Made by a program: the position numbers and the translations under genes. Under the pieces are notes generated by a model. It was not told the DNA's origin. It did not search any database and saw nothing but the letters and a program-made list of their open reading frames with translations. Positions 20,993 to 30,274 of a DNA stretch of 64,000 nucleotides are shown here, piece by piece. Source of the DNA: Actinomadura graeca (GTDB lineage: Bacteria > Actinomycetota > Actinomycetes > Streptosporangiales > Streptosporangiaceae); assembly GCF_019175365.1 (NCBI RefSeq), contig NZ_CP059572.1:3534001-3598000 (forward strand), given 5' to 3'. How positions within the stretch are numbered: the stretch's first letter is position 1; each line of letters begins with the position of its first letter.

Positions 20993-21886
20993 TCAGAGGT
21001 TCTTCATGATCTCCCGCATCAGGACGGCCGCCTCGCTGGGGGTCTTGCCGACGCGGACGCCGACCTTCTCCAGGGCCTCCTTCTTCGCCTGCGCGGTGCC
21101 GGCGGAGCCGGACACGATCGCGCCGGCGTGGCCCATGGTCTTGCCCTCGGGGGCGGTGAACCCGGCGACGTAGCCGACGACCGGTTTGGTCACGTGCTGC
21201 TCGATGTAGGCGGCGGCGCGCTCCTCGGCGTCGCCCCCGATCTCACCGATCATGACGATGGCGTCGGTGTCCGGGTCGTCCTGGAACGCCTTGAGGGCGT
21301 CGATGTGGGTGGTGCCGATGACCGGGTCGCCGCCGATGCCGACGCAGGTCGAGAAGCCGACGTCCCGCAGCTCGTACATCATCTGGTAGGTCAGCGTGCC
21401 CGACTTCGACACCAGCCCGATGCGGCCGGGCGAGGTGATGTCGGCCGGGATGATGCCCGCGTTGGACTTGCCGGGGGAGGCGATGCCGGGGCAGTTCGGG
21501 CCGATGACCCGGGTCTTGTTGCCCTTGGACTCCGCGTACGCCCAGAAGTAGGCGGTGTCGTGCACCGGGATGCCCTCGGTGATGACGACGCAGAGCGGGA
21601 TGCCCGCGTCGACGGCCTCGACGACGGCGTCCTTGGTGAACTTCGGCGGGACGAAGACGACCGACACGTCCGCGCCGGTCTCGGCCATCGCCTCGGCGAC
21701 GGTCCCGAACACCGGGAGGGTGGTGCCGTCGAAGTCGACCGTCTGACCGGCCTTGCGGGCGTTGACGCCGCCGACGACCTGCGCGCCGGAGGCGAGCATC
21801 CGGCGGCCGTGCTTGGAGCCCTCGGAGCCGGTGATGCCCTGCACGATGATCTTGCTGTTCTCGGTGAGCCAGATGGCCATGCTCAT
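20993..21886 (-). CDS. sucD: succinyl-CoA synthetase alpha subunit
   Basis: 297 aa, TCA-cycle substrate-level phosphorylation with SucC. N-terminal CoA-binding Rossmann motif [27 protein letters not shown], and the phosphohistidine loop [18 protein letters not shown]. The ATG at 21886 overlaps the sucC stop by 4 nt (ATGA). Confidence 0.98.
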   Translation of the reverse strand: MSMAIWLTENSKIIVQGITGSEGSKHGRRMLASGAQVVGGVNARKAGQTVDFDGTTLPVFGTVAEAMAETGADVSVVFVPPKFTKDAVVEAVDAGIPLCVVITEGIPVHDTAYFWAYAESKGNKTRVIGPNCPGIASPGKSNAGIIPADITSPGRIGLVSKSGTLTYQMMYELRDVGFSTCVGIGGDPVIGTTHIDALKAFQDDPDTDAIVMIGEIGGDAEERAAAYIEQHVTKPVVGYVAGFTAPEGKTMGHAGAIVSGSAGTAQAKKEALEKVGVRVGKTPSEAAVLMREIMKNL

Positions 21887-23061
21887 GCACCTGCCGCTGC
21901 GAGTTCGGCGGCGCGCCTCGCCGCGTCGTCCATGGTGTCGACCTGCTGGACGCCGGTCAGCCCCGCGTCGCTGAGGATCGTGCGGCCGAGTTCGGCGTTG
22001 TTGCCGTCCAGCCGGACGACCAGCGGCCGGTTGACGCTCTCGCCGCGGTCGGCGAGCAGCTTGTAGGCGGCGACGATGCCGTTGGCGACGGCGTCGCAGG
22101 CCGTGATGCCGCCGAACACGTTGACGAACACCGACTTGACGTCGGTGTCCGACAGGACGATCTCCAGGCTGTCCGCCATGACCTCGGCGGACGCGCCGCC
22201 GCCGATGTCGAGGAAGTTCGCCGGCCGCTGGCCGCCGAGCCCCTCACCGGCGTAGGAGACCACGTCCAGGGTGGACATGACGAGGCCGGCGCCGTTGCCG
22301 ATGATGCCGACGCTGCCGTCCAGCTTCACGTAGTTGAGGTCCTTGGCCTTGGCCGCCGCCTCCAGCGGGTCGGCCGCGGCCTTGTCCTCCAGCTTGTCGT
22401 GCTCCTGGCGGAACGCGGCGTTGTCGTCGAGGGAGACCTTGCCGTCGAGGGCCTTGACCTGGCCGTCCGCGGTGAGGATCAGCGGGTTCACCTCGACGAG
22501 CGTCGCGTCCTCGTCGGTGAACACGGCCCAGAGGCGCTCGATCAGCTCGGCGGCGCCCTCCAGGGCCTCCTGGGGGAGGCGGCCCGCCTCGGCGATCTCG
22601 CGGGCCTTGGCCCGGTCGACGCCGGTCAGCGGCGAGATCGGGACGAGCCCGAGCCGGTCGTGCGGCACCTCCTCGATCTCCACGCCGCCTTCGACGGAGC
22701 AGATGGAGAGGAAGGTGCGGTTCGCGCGGTCGAGCAGGAACGAGAAGTAGTACTCCTGCGCGATGGCGCTCCCTTCCTCGACCAGGACCTTGTGGACCGT
22801 GTGGCCCTTGATGTCCATGCCGAGGATCTGGCCGGCGAGCGTTTCCGCCTCGTCGGCCGTGTCGGCCAGCTTCACACCGCCGGCCTTGCCGCGGCCACCG
22901 GTCTTCACCTGGGCCTTGACGACGACCTTCGAGCTTCCCGCGGCGAACAGCTCCGCCGCGATGGCCCGGGCTTCCTGGGGAGTATGGGCGACCTTGCCGG
23001 TGGGCACCGGTACCCCGTACTCGGCGAAGAGCTCCTTCGCCTGATGTTCGAACAGGTCCAC
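21883..23061 (-). CDS. sucC: succinyl-CoA synthetase beta subunit
   Basis: 392 aa with an ATP-grasp domain ([40 protein letters not shown]) and the CoA-ligase domain ending with [17 protein letters not shown] and [10 protein letters not shown]. Forms the heterodimer with SucD and is translationally coupled to it. First gene of the operon; perM and purNH lie further downstream after a terminator. Confidence 0.98.
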   Translation of the reverse strand: MDLFEHQAKELFAEYGVPVPTGKVAHTPQEARAIAAELFAAGSSKVVVKAQVKTGGRGKAGGVKLADTADEAETLAGQILGMDIKGHTVHKVLVEEGSAIAQEYYFSFLLDRANRTFLSICSVEGGVEIEEVPHDRLGLVPISPLTGVDRAKAREIAEAGRLPQEALEGAAELIERLWAVFTDEDATLVEVNPLILTADGQVKALDGKVSLDDNAAFRQEHDKLEDKAAADPLEAAAKAKDLNYVKLDGSVGIIGNGAGLVMSTLDVVSYAGEGLGGQRPANFLDIGGGASAEVMADSLEIVLSDTDVKSVFVNVFGGITACDAVANGIVAAYKLLADRGESVNRPLVVRLDGNNAELGRTILSDAGLTGVQQVDTMDDAARRAAELAAAGA

Positions 23062-23386
23062 GAGGCGTCCTTTTTACGGATCGACAGCCTGATGACCACA
23101 CGAGTGGGGGTACACGGTTCTCCGTGCGGCCGGCACTCTGCGGTCCGCTCCGTCGATGCAGCCTAGTCAACGCGGGTCCATGGTCATGCGCCCGGGTCCG
23201 ATCCGCTTTCCCCGGGTCGGTCCTCGTCCCGGCAACCGGAAGGTCAACTTTCGGAAAACCGGAGGTTCTCGGCCCCGGGGAGGAGGGCACGGCTGGCTCC
23301 TGAGGAGGATGAACACAAAGAAGTAGTTTGGTGTACTTATTTCCGCTCAAGCCCGGAGAACAGCTGCCGGAGGGGGACGGACGGCC
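23062..23386. promoter_or_regulatory. divergent promoter region sucCD / GH15
   Basis: 325 bp without a gene. The segment 23310-23345 is unusually AT-rich for this genome (aaagaagtagtttggtgtac), which suggests a promoter for the rightward GH15 gene. No repeats or operator found. Confidence 0.4.
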
Positions 23387-24826
23387 ATGACGGACGAGCG
23401 CCCGGCGCCGCGCGGGATGCGCCGCTTCCGGCGTGCCGCCGCGCTGCTCGTGGCCGCCACGCTCGTCGCGACCACCGGCTCCACCATCCCGAACGGCTCC
23501 GGACCCGGCTGGGCCAGCCCGGGGCTCGTCGGCGGCGGAGGCTGGCCCGTCACCGGCGCCCCGCTGTCACCGGCCGAGGCGCCCGGGGCCTCCTATCTGC
23601 CGGGCAGCTCCGTCGTCCGGCTCGCGGACGGGCGGGTCCGGCTCGTCCCCTTCGGGACTGAGACGTCCGTGCTCGTCCCACCGGACGATCCGCAGGTGAC
23701 GGCGGCGGTGCGGACCGACAACGCCTGGCTCGCGGACGGCACCGTCCCGGGCGACGGGTTCGCCGAGCGCGGCCGCTACGGGGACCGCTACCGGGACATG
23801 GCGACGCGGGCGCTGCTGGACCTGCGGCTCCTCACCCGCCCGAACGGCGCGTCCCTCGCGTCCTGGTACGGGGCGTGGCGGTACTGCTGGCCGCGCGACT
23901 CCGCCTTCGCCGCCGCCGCGTTCACCGTCACCGGCCACCTGACCGAGGCGCGCCGCGTCCTGCGGTTCCTGGCCCGCGTCCAGCACGAGGACGGCCTGTG
24001 GGCCGCCCGCTACCGGCCCGACGGGACCGCCGTCGCCGACGGCCGTGACCCGCAGCTCGACTCGGTCGGCTGGGTGCTGTGGGCGGGCTGGCTCTACCGC
24101 GCCCAGACGCCGCCCGGGGAGGACCTCCCGGAGCTGTGGCCCATGGTGCAGCGGGCCGCCGACCACCTCACGCGCTCCCTGGACACCGAGGGACTGCCGC
24201 CGCCCTCGTCCGACTACTGGGAACGCGACCGCGGTCGCGAGCAGGATCCGCGCCGTCCCACGCTCGGCGTCGTCGGCCCGGTCCTCGCGGGGCTGCGCGC
24301 CGCCGCGGCCCTCGCCGACGGCTACGGAGGCGGCACGAAGGCCGCCCGGTGGCGGACGGCCGCGGACCGTGTCTCCGCAGCCGTGACCAGGCAGTTCGCC
24401 CCGTACGGCTATCCGCGCTCTCCCGTCCGCGGCGGGCTGATGGACACCTCAGTGACCTTCATCGCGCCGCCCTTCGCACCGTCCGACCCGAGCGTGACGA
24501 CCGCCGTCGCGGACGCCGCGGGCAAGCAGGCCCTGCCGAACGGCGGCGTCCTGCCGGGTGAGCGCTGGGCGGGCAACAAGCTGGTCGCCTGGACGCCCGA
24601 GACGGCCCTGTTCGGCCTCAACGCCGCCGCTTCCGGACGGATCGACGAGGCTCTCGGGCGCCTCGACTGGCTCACCGTCCACCGCACGTCGCTCGGCGCC
24701 CTCCCCGAGAAGATCGGCGAGACGGGCCGTCCCGCCGGAGTCGCGCCCCTCGGCTGGACGGCGTCACTGGTCGTCCTCACCCTGTCCGCGCTGAAGCGCC
24801 CACTCCCCATCCCCCCGGTCGGCTGA
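23387..24826 (+). CDS. secreted glycoside hydrolase family 15-like protein
   Basis: 479 aa. Arg-rich n-region and hydrophobic core (AAALLVAATLVATTGST) form a signal peptide. The (alpha/alpha)6 domain resembles GH15 glucoamylase/trehalase proteins: WYGAWRYCWPRDSAFAAAAF is the conserved YxxxWxRD substrate-binding helix, HEDGLWAARYRPDG and QLDSVGWVLW follow, SDYWERD may supply the general acid, and LPEKIGETG near the C-terminus the general base. It should act on an extracytoplasmic alpha-glucoside, but the substrate cannot be told. A hairpin terminator lies ~110 bp downstream. A 21-bp direct repeat (gctgacgcacgcccccagatc) follows the stop codon. Confidence 0.85.
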   Translation: MTDERPAPRGMRRFRRAAALLVAATLVATTGSTIPNGSGPGWASPGLVGGGGWPVTGAPLSPAEAPGASYLPGSSVVRLADGRVRLVPFGTETSVLVPPDDPQVTAAVRTDNAWLADGTVPGDGFAERGRYGDRYRDMATRALLDLRLLTRPNGASLASWYGAWRYCWPRDSAFAAAAFTVTGHLTEARRVLRFLARVQHEDGLWAARYRPDGTAVADGRDPQLDSVGWVLWAGWLYRAQTPPGEDLPELWPMVQRAADHLTRSLDTEGLPPPSSDYWERDRGREQDPRRPTLGVVGPVLAGLRAAAALADGYGGGTKAARWRTAADRVSAAVTRQFAPYGYPRSPVRGGLMDTSVTFIAPPFAPSDPSVTTAVADAAGKQALPNGGVLPGERWAGNKLVAWTPETALFGLNAAASGRIDEALGRLDWLTVHRTSLGALPEKIGETGRPAGVAPLGWTASLVVLTLSALKRPLPIPPVG

Positions 24827-24934
24827 CGCACGCCCCCAGATCAAGCTGACGCACGCCCCCAGATCGCATGGGCGCCACACAAACGTGCCGCTGACCGTCC
24901 ACGATTGTGCCGCCGACGTCGCAGGGCATGGCAC

Positions 24935-24953
24935 AGACGCCGAAAAGGCGTCT
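24935..24953. terminator. short hairpin between convergent GH15 and TSUP genes
   Basis: agacgcc / ggcgtct with loop gaaaa, located between the convergent stops at 24826 and 25008. Confidence 0.6.
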
Positions 24954-25007
24954 TGCGCTAGGGACCTGCCCGTGGCCGGTGCGAAACCGCCCGGGCAGAC
25001 GGACGCA

Positions 25008-25775
25008 TCAGGTGAACTGCTCATAACCGAGCTTGGCGACGAGCGCGGTGACCACGCAGAGCAGGACGGCCCGGACGAACCCGCTCCCCCGGCTGATCGC
25101 CATCCGCGCCCCCGCCTGGGCCCCGACGACGTTGCACGCGGCCATCGCGAGGCCGATGGCCCACAGCACATGCCCCTGCGCCGCGAACACCAGCAGCGCG
25201 CCGAGATTCGTGCCGGTATTAATGATCTTCGATGTTGCGGAGGCGGTGACGAAGTCCATGCCGAGGAGCGTGGTGAACGCGATGACCAGGAACGTCCCGG
25301 TACCGGGCCCGACCAGCCCGTCGTAGAAGGCGATCACGGCGCCGGGGACCAGCACGGCCGCGGCGACCCTGCGCCGGGTCCGCAACACCGGCGCGGGGAC
25401 ACGGCCCAGGTCCGGCTTGAGCACCACGATCGCGGCGACCGTCAGCAGGACGACCATGATGACCGGCTTCAGCACGTCCGAGGAGATCGCCGCCGCGCAC
25501 AACGCCCCGACGGCCGCGAAGCAGACCGCCATCACCGCCGCCGGGCCCGCGACATGGAGGTCGGGCTTCGTCCTGCGCAGGTACGCGACGGCTGCGGACG
25601 AGGTGCCCGCAAGCGACCCGAGCTTGTTCGTCGCGAGCGCCGTCGCCACCGGCTGCCCCGGGTTGAGCAGGAGCAACGCGGGCAACTGGATCAGCCCGCC
25701 GCCACCGACGACAGCGTCCACCCAGCCCGCCGACGCGGCGGCCGACAACAGCAACAGCACCTGCTCGGCGTGCAA
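25008..25775 (-). CDS. TSUP (TauE/SafE) family membrane permease
   Basis: 255 aa, about eight membrane helices. The family hallmarks are GWVDAVVGGGGLIQLPALLLL near the N-terminus and ATNKLGSLAGTSSAA. The second half repeats the pattern with YDGLVGPGTGTFLVIAFTTLLGMDFVTASATSKIINTGTNLGAL. Such proteins export sulfite, sulfoacetate or related organosulfur anions, but the substrate here is unknown. The start is TTG at 25775 with GGAG 5 nt upstream; no ATG or GTG fits the conserved N-terminus better. Confidence 0.9.
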   Translation of the reverse strand: MHAEQVLLLLSAAASAGWVDAVVGGGGLIQLPALLLLNPGQPVATALATNKLGSLAGTSSAAVAYLRRTKPDLHVAGPAAVMAVCFAAVGALCAAAISSDVLKPVIMVVLLTVAAIVVLKPDLGRVPAPVLRTRRRVAAAVLVPGAVIAFYDGLVGPGTGTFLVIAFTTLLGMDFVTASATSKIINTGTNLGALLVFAAQGHVLWAIGLAMAACNVVGAQAGARMAISRGSGFVRAVLLCVVTALVAKLGYEQFT

Positions 25776-26225
25776 GGGGGCTCCAGGGGGCGTAAGGAGT
25801 CACATGCATGTCGCAAATGACACTACGCGCCGAATCACCCGTCCGCGCCCCCCTTCGACACCACCTGTCCCCGCGATCGACTCATGTCGCCCTTCATGCC
25901 AGCCGCCCGCGCACCCGCCGTGTCGCCTTTAGTGTCACCTTCGCGGCTCCGCCCGCCCCCTTGTCCACTCCTCCCTTAGCCGTGTGGCCCCTTCGTGTCC
26001 CCTGTGTGCTCCGTATCACTTGTCCGCATCAGAGAACGGTGTCCACCGACCACGTCCAAGACGGCCTCCACTGGCCAAGCGCCTTTCGCGCCACCCTTCT
26101 GTGTCACCTGTCCATGCTTCGCTGCGGACTCCTGTCGCCTTGAGGGCTTGAGTCGCCTACCTCTAGGGCCTGCGGTCGTTCACTTTCAGCGCTCGCACCT
26201 CGCAGACGTGGGCCATGCTGTCCTC
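25776..26225. other. 450-bp intergenic region upstream of the MaoC gene
   Basis: C/T-rich, lower in G on the plus strand, with repeated tgtcgcct / tgtcacct words. I see no supported gene, repeat array or terminator. A frame open through it into the MaoC gene lacks coding character. Confidence 0.5.
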
Positions 26226-26720
26226 ATGACGATCACGCGCGCGCTCGGCGGCGACTTCGCGGCCCCTATCGACGACCGGTACTTCGAGGACTACGTCACC
26301 GACACGACCTACGAGTACGGCCACATCCGCGTGGACGAGAAAGACATCCTCGAATTCGCCAGGCGCTTCGATCCTCAGCCGATCCACATCGACTCCGCCT
26401 ATGCGGAGAAGGGACCATTCCAGGGCATCATCGCCAGCGGCTGGCATACCGGCTCGATCATGATGCGCCTCTTCGCCGACCACGTCCTGTCCCGTGTCGC
26501 CAGCATGGCCTCTCCCGGCGTGGACGAGTTGCGCTGGCCGGCCCCCGTCCGCCCGGGCGACGAACTCCGCCTCCGCGTGACGATCGTCGAGGCCCGTCCG
26601 TCCCGCTCCAAGCCCGACCGTGGCCTCGTCCGCACTCGCGCCGAACTCCTCAACCAGGACGACAAGGTCGTCCTGGACACCCTTCCCATGAGCATCCTCC
26701 GCCGCCGGCCAGTGACCTGA
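26226..26720 (+). CDS. MaoC-like hot-dog fold hydratase/dehydratase
   Basis: 164 aa. The hydratase-2 signature FARRFDPQPIHIDSAYA (residues ~42-58) carries the catalytic Asp-His pair. The rest follows the MaoC pattern: FQGIIASGWHTGSIMMRL, WPAPVRPGDELRLRVTI, GLVRTRAELLNQ. These enzymes hydrate enoyl-CoA or act in related acyl-CoA chemistry. No ribosome-binding site is obvious at the ATG at 26226, so the start could also be the GTG/ATG a few codons upstream (VGHAVL). Confidence 0.88.
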   Translation: MTITRALGGDFAAPIDDRYFEDYVTDTTYEYGHIRVDEKDILEFARRFDPQPIHIDSAYAEKGPFQGIIASGWHTGSIMMRLFADHVLSRVASMASPGVDELRWPAPVRPGDELRLRVTIVEARPSRSKPDRGLVRTRAELLNQDDKVVLDTLPMSILRRRPVT

Positions 26721-26765
26721 CCCCTCCCCTGGACCGCGTCGCCCTACCACCTCACCATCGCCCCG

Positions 26766-26831
26766 CCGTCGCCGCACCCTCCTGCCGTCGCGCCCTCCTG
26801 CCGTCTCGCCCTCCTGCCGTTTCATTCTCCT
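26766..26831. repeat. 16-19 bp tandem repeat, ~4 degenerate copies
   Basis: Units ccgtcgccgcaccctcctg, ccgtcgcgccctcctg, ccgtctcgccctcctg and ccgtttcattctcct follow each other after the MaoC stop. Confidence 0.8.
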
Positions 26832-26989
26832 AATGACTCGCCGTCCCCCATGGTCCTGCCGGGCGATTCCGCTGCGTCATGTGCCACAGAGCCACGAATT
26901 GGCCACTAAGGGTCAACAGTCCACCTGATCAGGCCTGGCTTGTACCTTCTTGCTGACAGCTCCGCTTTAGGGCCTGGTGGGAGGCCGAT

Positions 26990-29431
26990 ATGGCCGGAGA
27001 CGGAGAGACTCGGATCAGCGTTGGCGGCGCTTTCGAAGGCCAGCTCGTCGTCGGTGACAACAACGTCGTCGTCAATTCAGGCGGGGCCGCCGAGGTGGTG
27101 GTCAGGCACGAGCCCATGCCCGCGCCCCGGCCGCGGAGCCGTCCCGCCGGAACGCCGTTGCGCTTCGACGAACCCGATCTCCTCGGACGCGACGGCGAGC
27201 TGGACCGCATCGGGCGGCTGCTCGACGAGCGGACTCCCGTCCAGGTGACCGGGCCTTCTGGAACCGGCAAATCGGCGCTATTGCGTGCCGCAGCCACCAG
27301 GCGTGAGGCCGCCGGGACGGACGTGATCTACCTCTCGGCCGCAGGTGAAGACGTAGACGACGTCCTCCAAGATCTGTTTCAGGCGTGCTACGACACCCGT
27401 GACTTCAAGCCCGCGCGGTCCCAGCTTCGGCGCCTGATGGGAACGATCAACGCTCTCATCGTCGTGGACGACTTCGCCGCCTCCGACGCTCCGAGCGGGC
27501 TTGCAGACGGCTCGGTCGCCACGGGCAGCTCGGGCACCCCAAACGGGCCCGACAATCCAAATGGCCCGGCTGCCCAAGACGACTCGGGTGGCGGCACCGG
27601 CCTAGCAAAGCTCCTGGATGCGCTGCCCGGCTGCGGGCTCCTGGTCTCGACCGCGCGCCCATTGCCGTGGGACGGCGAGACGATCGAACTCGGGGGCCTG
27701 CCGGAGGACTCCGCGGTCGAACTGCTCGTGCGCGAGGTCCGCCGAGAATGCTCGGAGGACGAGCGACGGCTCGCAGAGCGGTTCGCCAATTCGGTGGACG
27801 GTCATCCCGCTGCCATCGTGCAGGCCGCCGCCGCCCTACGGTCGGCCGCTGTCACAGACGTTCCCGCCGACCAGAACACGCTGGCCAGCGCCCTGGCCAC
27901 AGGTCTAGGCGACGCGGCTCGCGCCGTCCTGGCCACCCTGCGCGCGGCCGAGGGGGTCGCCGTACCGACGCCACTCATCGCCGATCTGACGGAAGAACTC
28001 CGCGAGGACGACGCGACGGAGACCCTCAGGCGACTGGAGACCGCCGGCCTCGTCGTCCAAGAAGGGAACGGATACAGCCTGTCCGGCCCTCTCGCCCGGA
28101 AAGTCACGCGCGACGATCCTCCGACGGAACCGGGACGCCGCGCCGCGGTGCTCGCCGCCTGGGCACGGTCGGCGGGCGTGGACGACGTCGCCGCGGTAGG
28201 ACCGCTCGTGGTCGCCGTCCTGGAAAGGGCCTTCGAGGAGGGTCACTACGCCGCCGCCCGGGATCTGGCCAAGGCCGCCGCTCCGGCCTTATGCGTGACG
28301 CTGCGCTGGGGGGCGTGGCGCCGCGTCCTCGCACTGGGGCGCCAGGCGTCCCGCGCCTTACGCGCCTCCGAGGACGAGGCGTACTTCGACCAGCAGGAAC
28401 ACCTGCGCCGCAAGGCCCTCACCAGGGGCGCGCTCCTCGGCGCAGCGGTCGGGACGGCATTGCTGGCGGGCAAGCATCTGGGAACCGCAAGCGCGACCAA
28501 GGGCGCTGGGTCCACAGCGCCCAAAAGCCTGCTGGCCAAACCGTCCATTCTCGGAGCGTGCGCCACTGTGGTGGTCGGCGGCACGATCGCGGCGATGGGG
28601 CTCGTGTGGACGCCGAGCTCCTCGAACGGCGCCCTGACCAGCCCGACGACGCGCGTCGGCCTCCCCGAGTCGTCACTGTCGTCGGCACCGAATGACAACC
28701 GGAACGGCGGCAAGGGGAACGGCTCCGGGAACGGCAGCTCGGGCGGGCAGAACCAGGGTGACAACGGCCAGCAGAGGAACGGGAGCAAAGGCGGATCCAA
28801 CTGCGTCGCCGAGCAGCCCAAGCCTCACGACTTCGGCGAGTTCAAACCCCGCGACGACCGCTACAACGCCGAACATGGCACCGTCTGGACGTTCCCGGTA
28901 TGCGACCGGCGCCTCGATGGGCCCAACTGGACGATCAGAGGCGGCGAAGGACACTTCCGCAAAGCCGTAGACGACACCTGCGACTCCGGGATCATCCAGC
29001 CGGGCTCGCGTTGTCTCCTTGCTCTGACCTTCGACCCGGGACCGATCCCCAACAAGAGCTACCAGGCGACCGTGGTCCTCCCCGGTCTGGGGCTTTCCGG
29101 CGGCTCGGCCGCCCCCCAGGAAATCACCTTGCTGGGCTCCACCGGCGCGGCAGACCCGACACCCGCCTCCATTTCGCTGACGGTCACGGGCAAGGGCGAA
29201 ATCGATGTCAGCCGCAACGGCGGGATGCTCGGCCGCTGCTCACGGAGCTCATGCCCGAACTTCATGGCCGAGGTGGGCGACCGGATCACCCTCACCCCCA
29301 TCGGTAACGCATCCGACCCCTCCACAGGCCAGCAGACGTGGCCGTCCCCTTGCCCCGCGGGCACACCAAGCGACCGCCCGTGCGAACTCGTCGTCACCGG
29401 CAACACGTCCATGACCGTGCAGGTCAACTGA
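26990..29431 (+). CDS. STAND/NLR-like NTPase with RHIM-like N-terminal motif, membrane span and secreted C-terminal domains
   Basis: 813 aa. Residues 9-29 hold a short Gly/Val/Asn-rich motif with core GQLVVGDNN. A linker leads to a STAND (AP-ATPase) module: Walker A GPSGTGKS (88-95), Walker B NALIVVDD (154-161), LLVSTARP (217-224, sensor-1 like), LPEDSAVELL (238-246) and the GLPL-like GHPAAIV (271-277). A winged-helix-like region follows to ~375. A hydrophobic helix at 520-540 (a weaker one at ~480-495) is followed by a Gly/Asn/Ser-rich linker, then a Cys-rich C-terminus. Its last ~85 residues match the divergent InlB-type repeat pattern (GxCxxxC..F..G..ITLTP...W...C...C.L.VTGN..MTV). GGGAGG precedes the ATG. 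The next gene, 99 bp downstream, repeats the N-terminal motif. Likely a signal-transducing switch, function unproven. Confidence 0.82.
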   Translation: MAGDGETRISVGGAFEGQLVVGDNNVVVNSGGAAEVVVRHEPMPAPRPRSRPAGTPLRFDEPDLLGRDGELDRIGRLLDERTPVQVTGPSGTGKSALLRAAATRREAAGTDVIYLSAAGEDVDDVLQDLFQACYDTRDFKPARSQLRRLMGTINALIVVDDFAASDAPSGLADGSVATGSSGTPNGPDNPNGPAAQDDSGGGTGLAKLLDALPGCGLLVSTARPLPWDGETIELGGLPEDSAVELLVREVRRECSEDERRLAERFANSVDGHPAAIVQAAAALRSAAVTDVPADQNTLASALATGLGDAARAVLATLRAAEGVAVPTPLIADLTEELREDDATETLRRLETAGLVVQEGNGYSLSGPLARKVTRDDPPTEPGRRAAVLAAWARSAGVDDVAAVGPLVVAVLERAFEEGHYAAARDLAKAAAPALCVTLRWGAWRRVLALGRQASRALRASEDEAYFDQQEHLRRKALTRGALLGAAVGTALLAGKHLGTASATKGAGSTAPKSLLAKPSILGACATVVVGGTIAAMGLVWTPSSSNGALTSPTTRVGLPESSLSSAPNDNRNGGKGNGSGNGSSGGQNQGDNGQQRNGSKGGSNCVAEQPKPHDFGEFKPRDDRYNAEHGTVWTFPVCDRRLDGPNWTIRGGEGHFRKAVDDTCDSGIIQPGSRCLLALTFDPGPIPNKSYQATVVLPGLGLSGGSAAPQEITLLGSTGAADPTPASISLTVTGKGEIDVSRNGGMLGRCSRSSCPNFMAEVGDRITLTPIGNASDPSTGQQTWPSPCPAGTPSDRPCELVVTGNTSMTVQVN

Positions 29432-29530
29432 CGAATGCGTCACCGATCACGGAGTCTCGTCCAACCGCAGAGGCGTCCGCCCACAGGCTCAGGCACGACC
29501 ACAGAGGCGCCCGACGACGGAAAGGTACAG

Positions 29531-30274
29531 GTGCACGTCATGGCACGCCGGGACCCCGAAATACGGATCGGCGGCGACGTCCAGGGGCAGCTCGTCGTCG
29601 GCGACTCCAACCACGTGATCTCCGGTACGGACGACACTGGACCCGCACGGCCCGGCCCCGGAGGCCGCACATATCCGGGACCGTCCGTCCACAACACAAT
29701 CATCTGCGTGGACGTCGCCAAATTCAGCGACCCCCACAGGACCGTTCCGCACCAGGTCGCCGTCCGAGAGGGCTTGTACCGCGCACTCAACACCGCCTTC
29801 TCCCGATGCGGAGTCGACTGGGCGGACTGTTATCGCGAGGATCGGGGAGACGGCGTCCTCATCCTGGTGCCGTCCGACATCCCCAAAGCCCTCCTGTCCG
29901 CCGGGCTGCCGCCTGCCCTCGCCGCGGCTCTGGATGAACACAACCAGGTCCATACTGAAGAGTCCAGGATCCGTTTACGCCTGGCTTTCCACGCAGGCGA
30001 GGTTCGTCACGACGCCCACGGCGCGACCAGCGCAGCACTCAACCACGCTTTTCGTTTACTGGAAGCTCCCGCTCTCAAAGAAGCGCTGGACGCCTCCACC
30101 GGCGTCCTCGCCGTGATCGCCTCAGATTGGTTCTTCGAAGAGGCCATCCAGCACGATCCCGCCAGCGGCCCTGGCCTCTATAGGCGGGCCGAGATCACCG
30201 TCAAAGAGACCGAAGCGTTCGCCTGGATCCGACCGCCAAGCCTCTATCTTACTCGCCCTACACGGCCCTACTAG
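29531..30274 (+). CDS. class III nucleotidyl-cyclase-like protein sharing the N-terminal motif of the STAND protein
   Basis: 247 aa from GTG 29531 (GGAAAGG 5 nt upstream; an ATG at 29540 and one at 29435 are alternatives). Residues 11-31 repeat the neighbour's motif, with GQLVVGDSN at 19-27. After a Gly/Pro linker comes a cyclase homology domain. ICVDVAKFS places a metal-binding Asp at D61, EDRGDGVLIL places the second at D107, and RLRLAFHAGEV corresponds to the conserved strand before the dimer-interface helix. The base-selecting Lys/Asp pair is not obvious, so the product (if any) is unknown. Same strand as the STAND gene, probably cotranscribed. The best reading is an effector or second-messenger partner of the STAND switch. 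Confidence 0.8.
   Translation: MHVMARRDPEIRIGGDVQGQLVVGDSNHVISGTDDTGPARPGPGGRTYPGPSVHNTIICVDVAKFSDPHRTVPHQVAVREGLYRALNTAFSRCGVDWADCYREDRGDGVLILVPSDIPKALLSAGLPPALAAALDEHNQVHTEESRIRLRLAFHAGEVRHDAHGATSAALNHAFRLLEAPALKEALDASTGVLAVIASDWFFEEAIQHDPASGPGLYRRAEITVKETEAFAWIRPPSLYLTRPTRPY

Noticed and set aside
24830..25007. Attachment site or IS end at the 21-bp direct repeat after the GH15 gene
   Set aside because: The copies are only ~24 bp apart with nothing between them; a simple local duplication.
26990..30274. CBASS or canonical Pycsar operon
   Set aside because: No CD-NTase, no CAP-like or cyclic-nucleotide sensor effector; the cyclase is class III-like and its neighbour is a STAND NTPase. Kept as a separate hypothesis instead.
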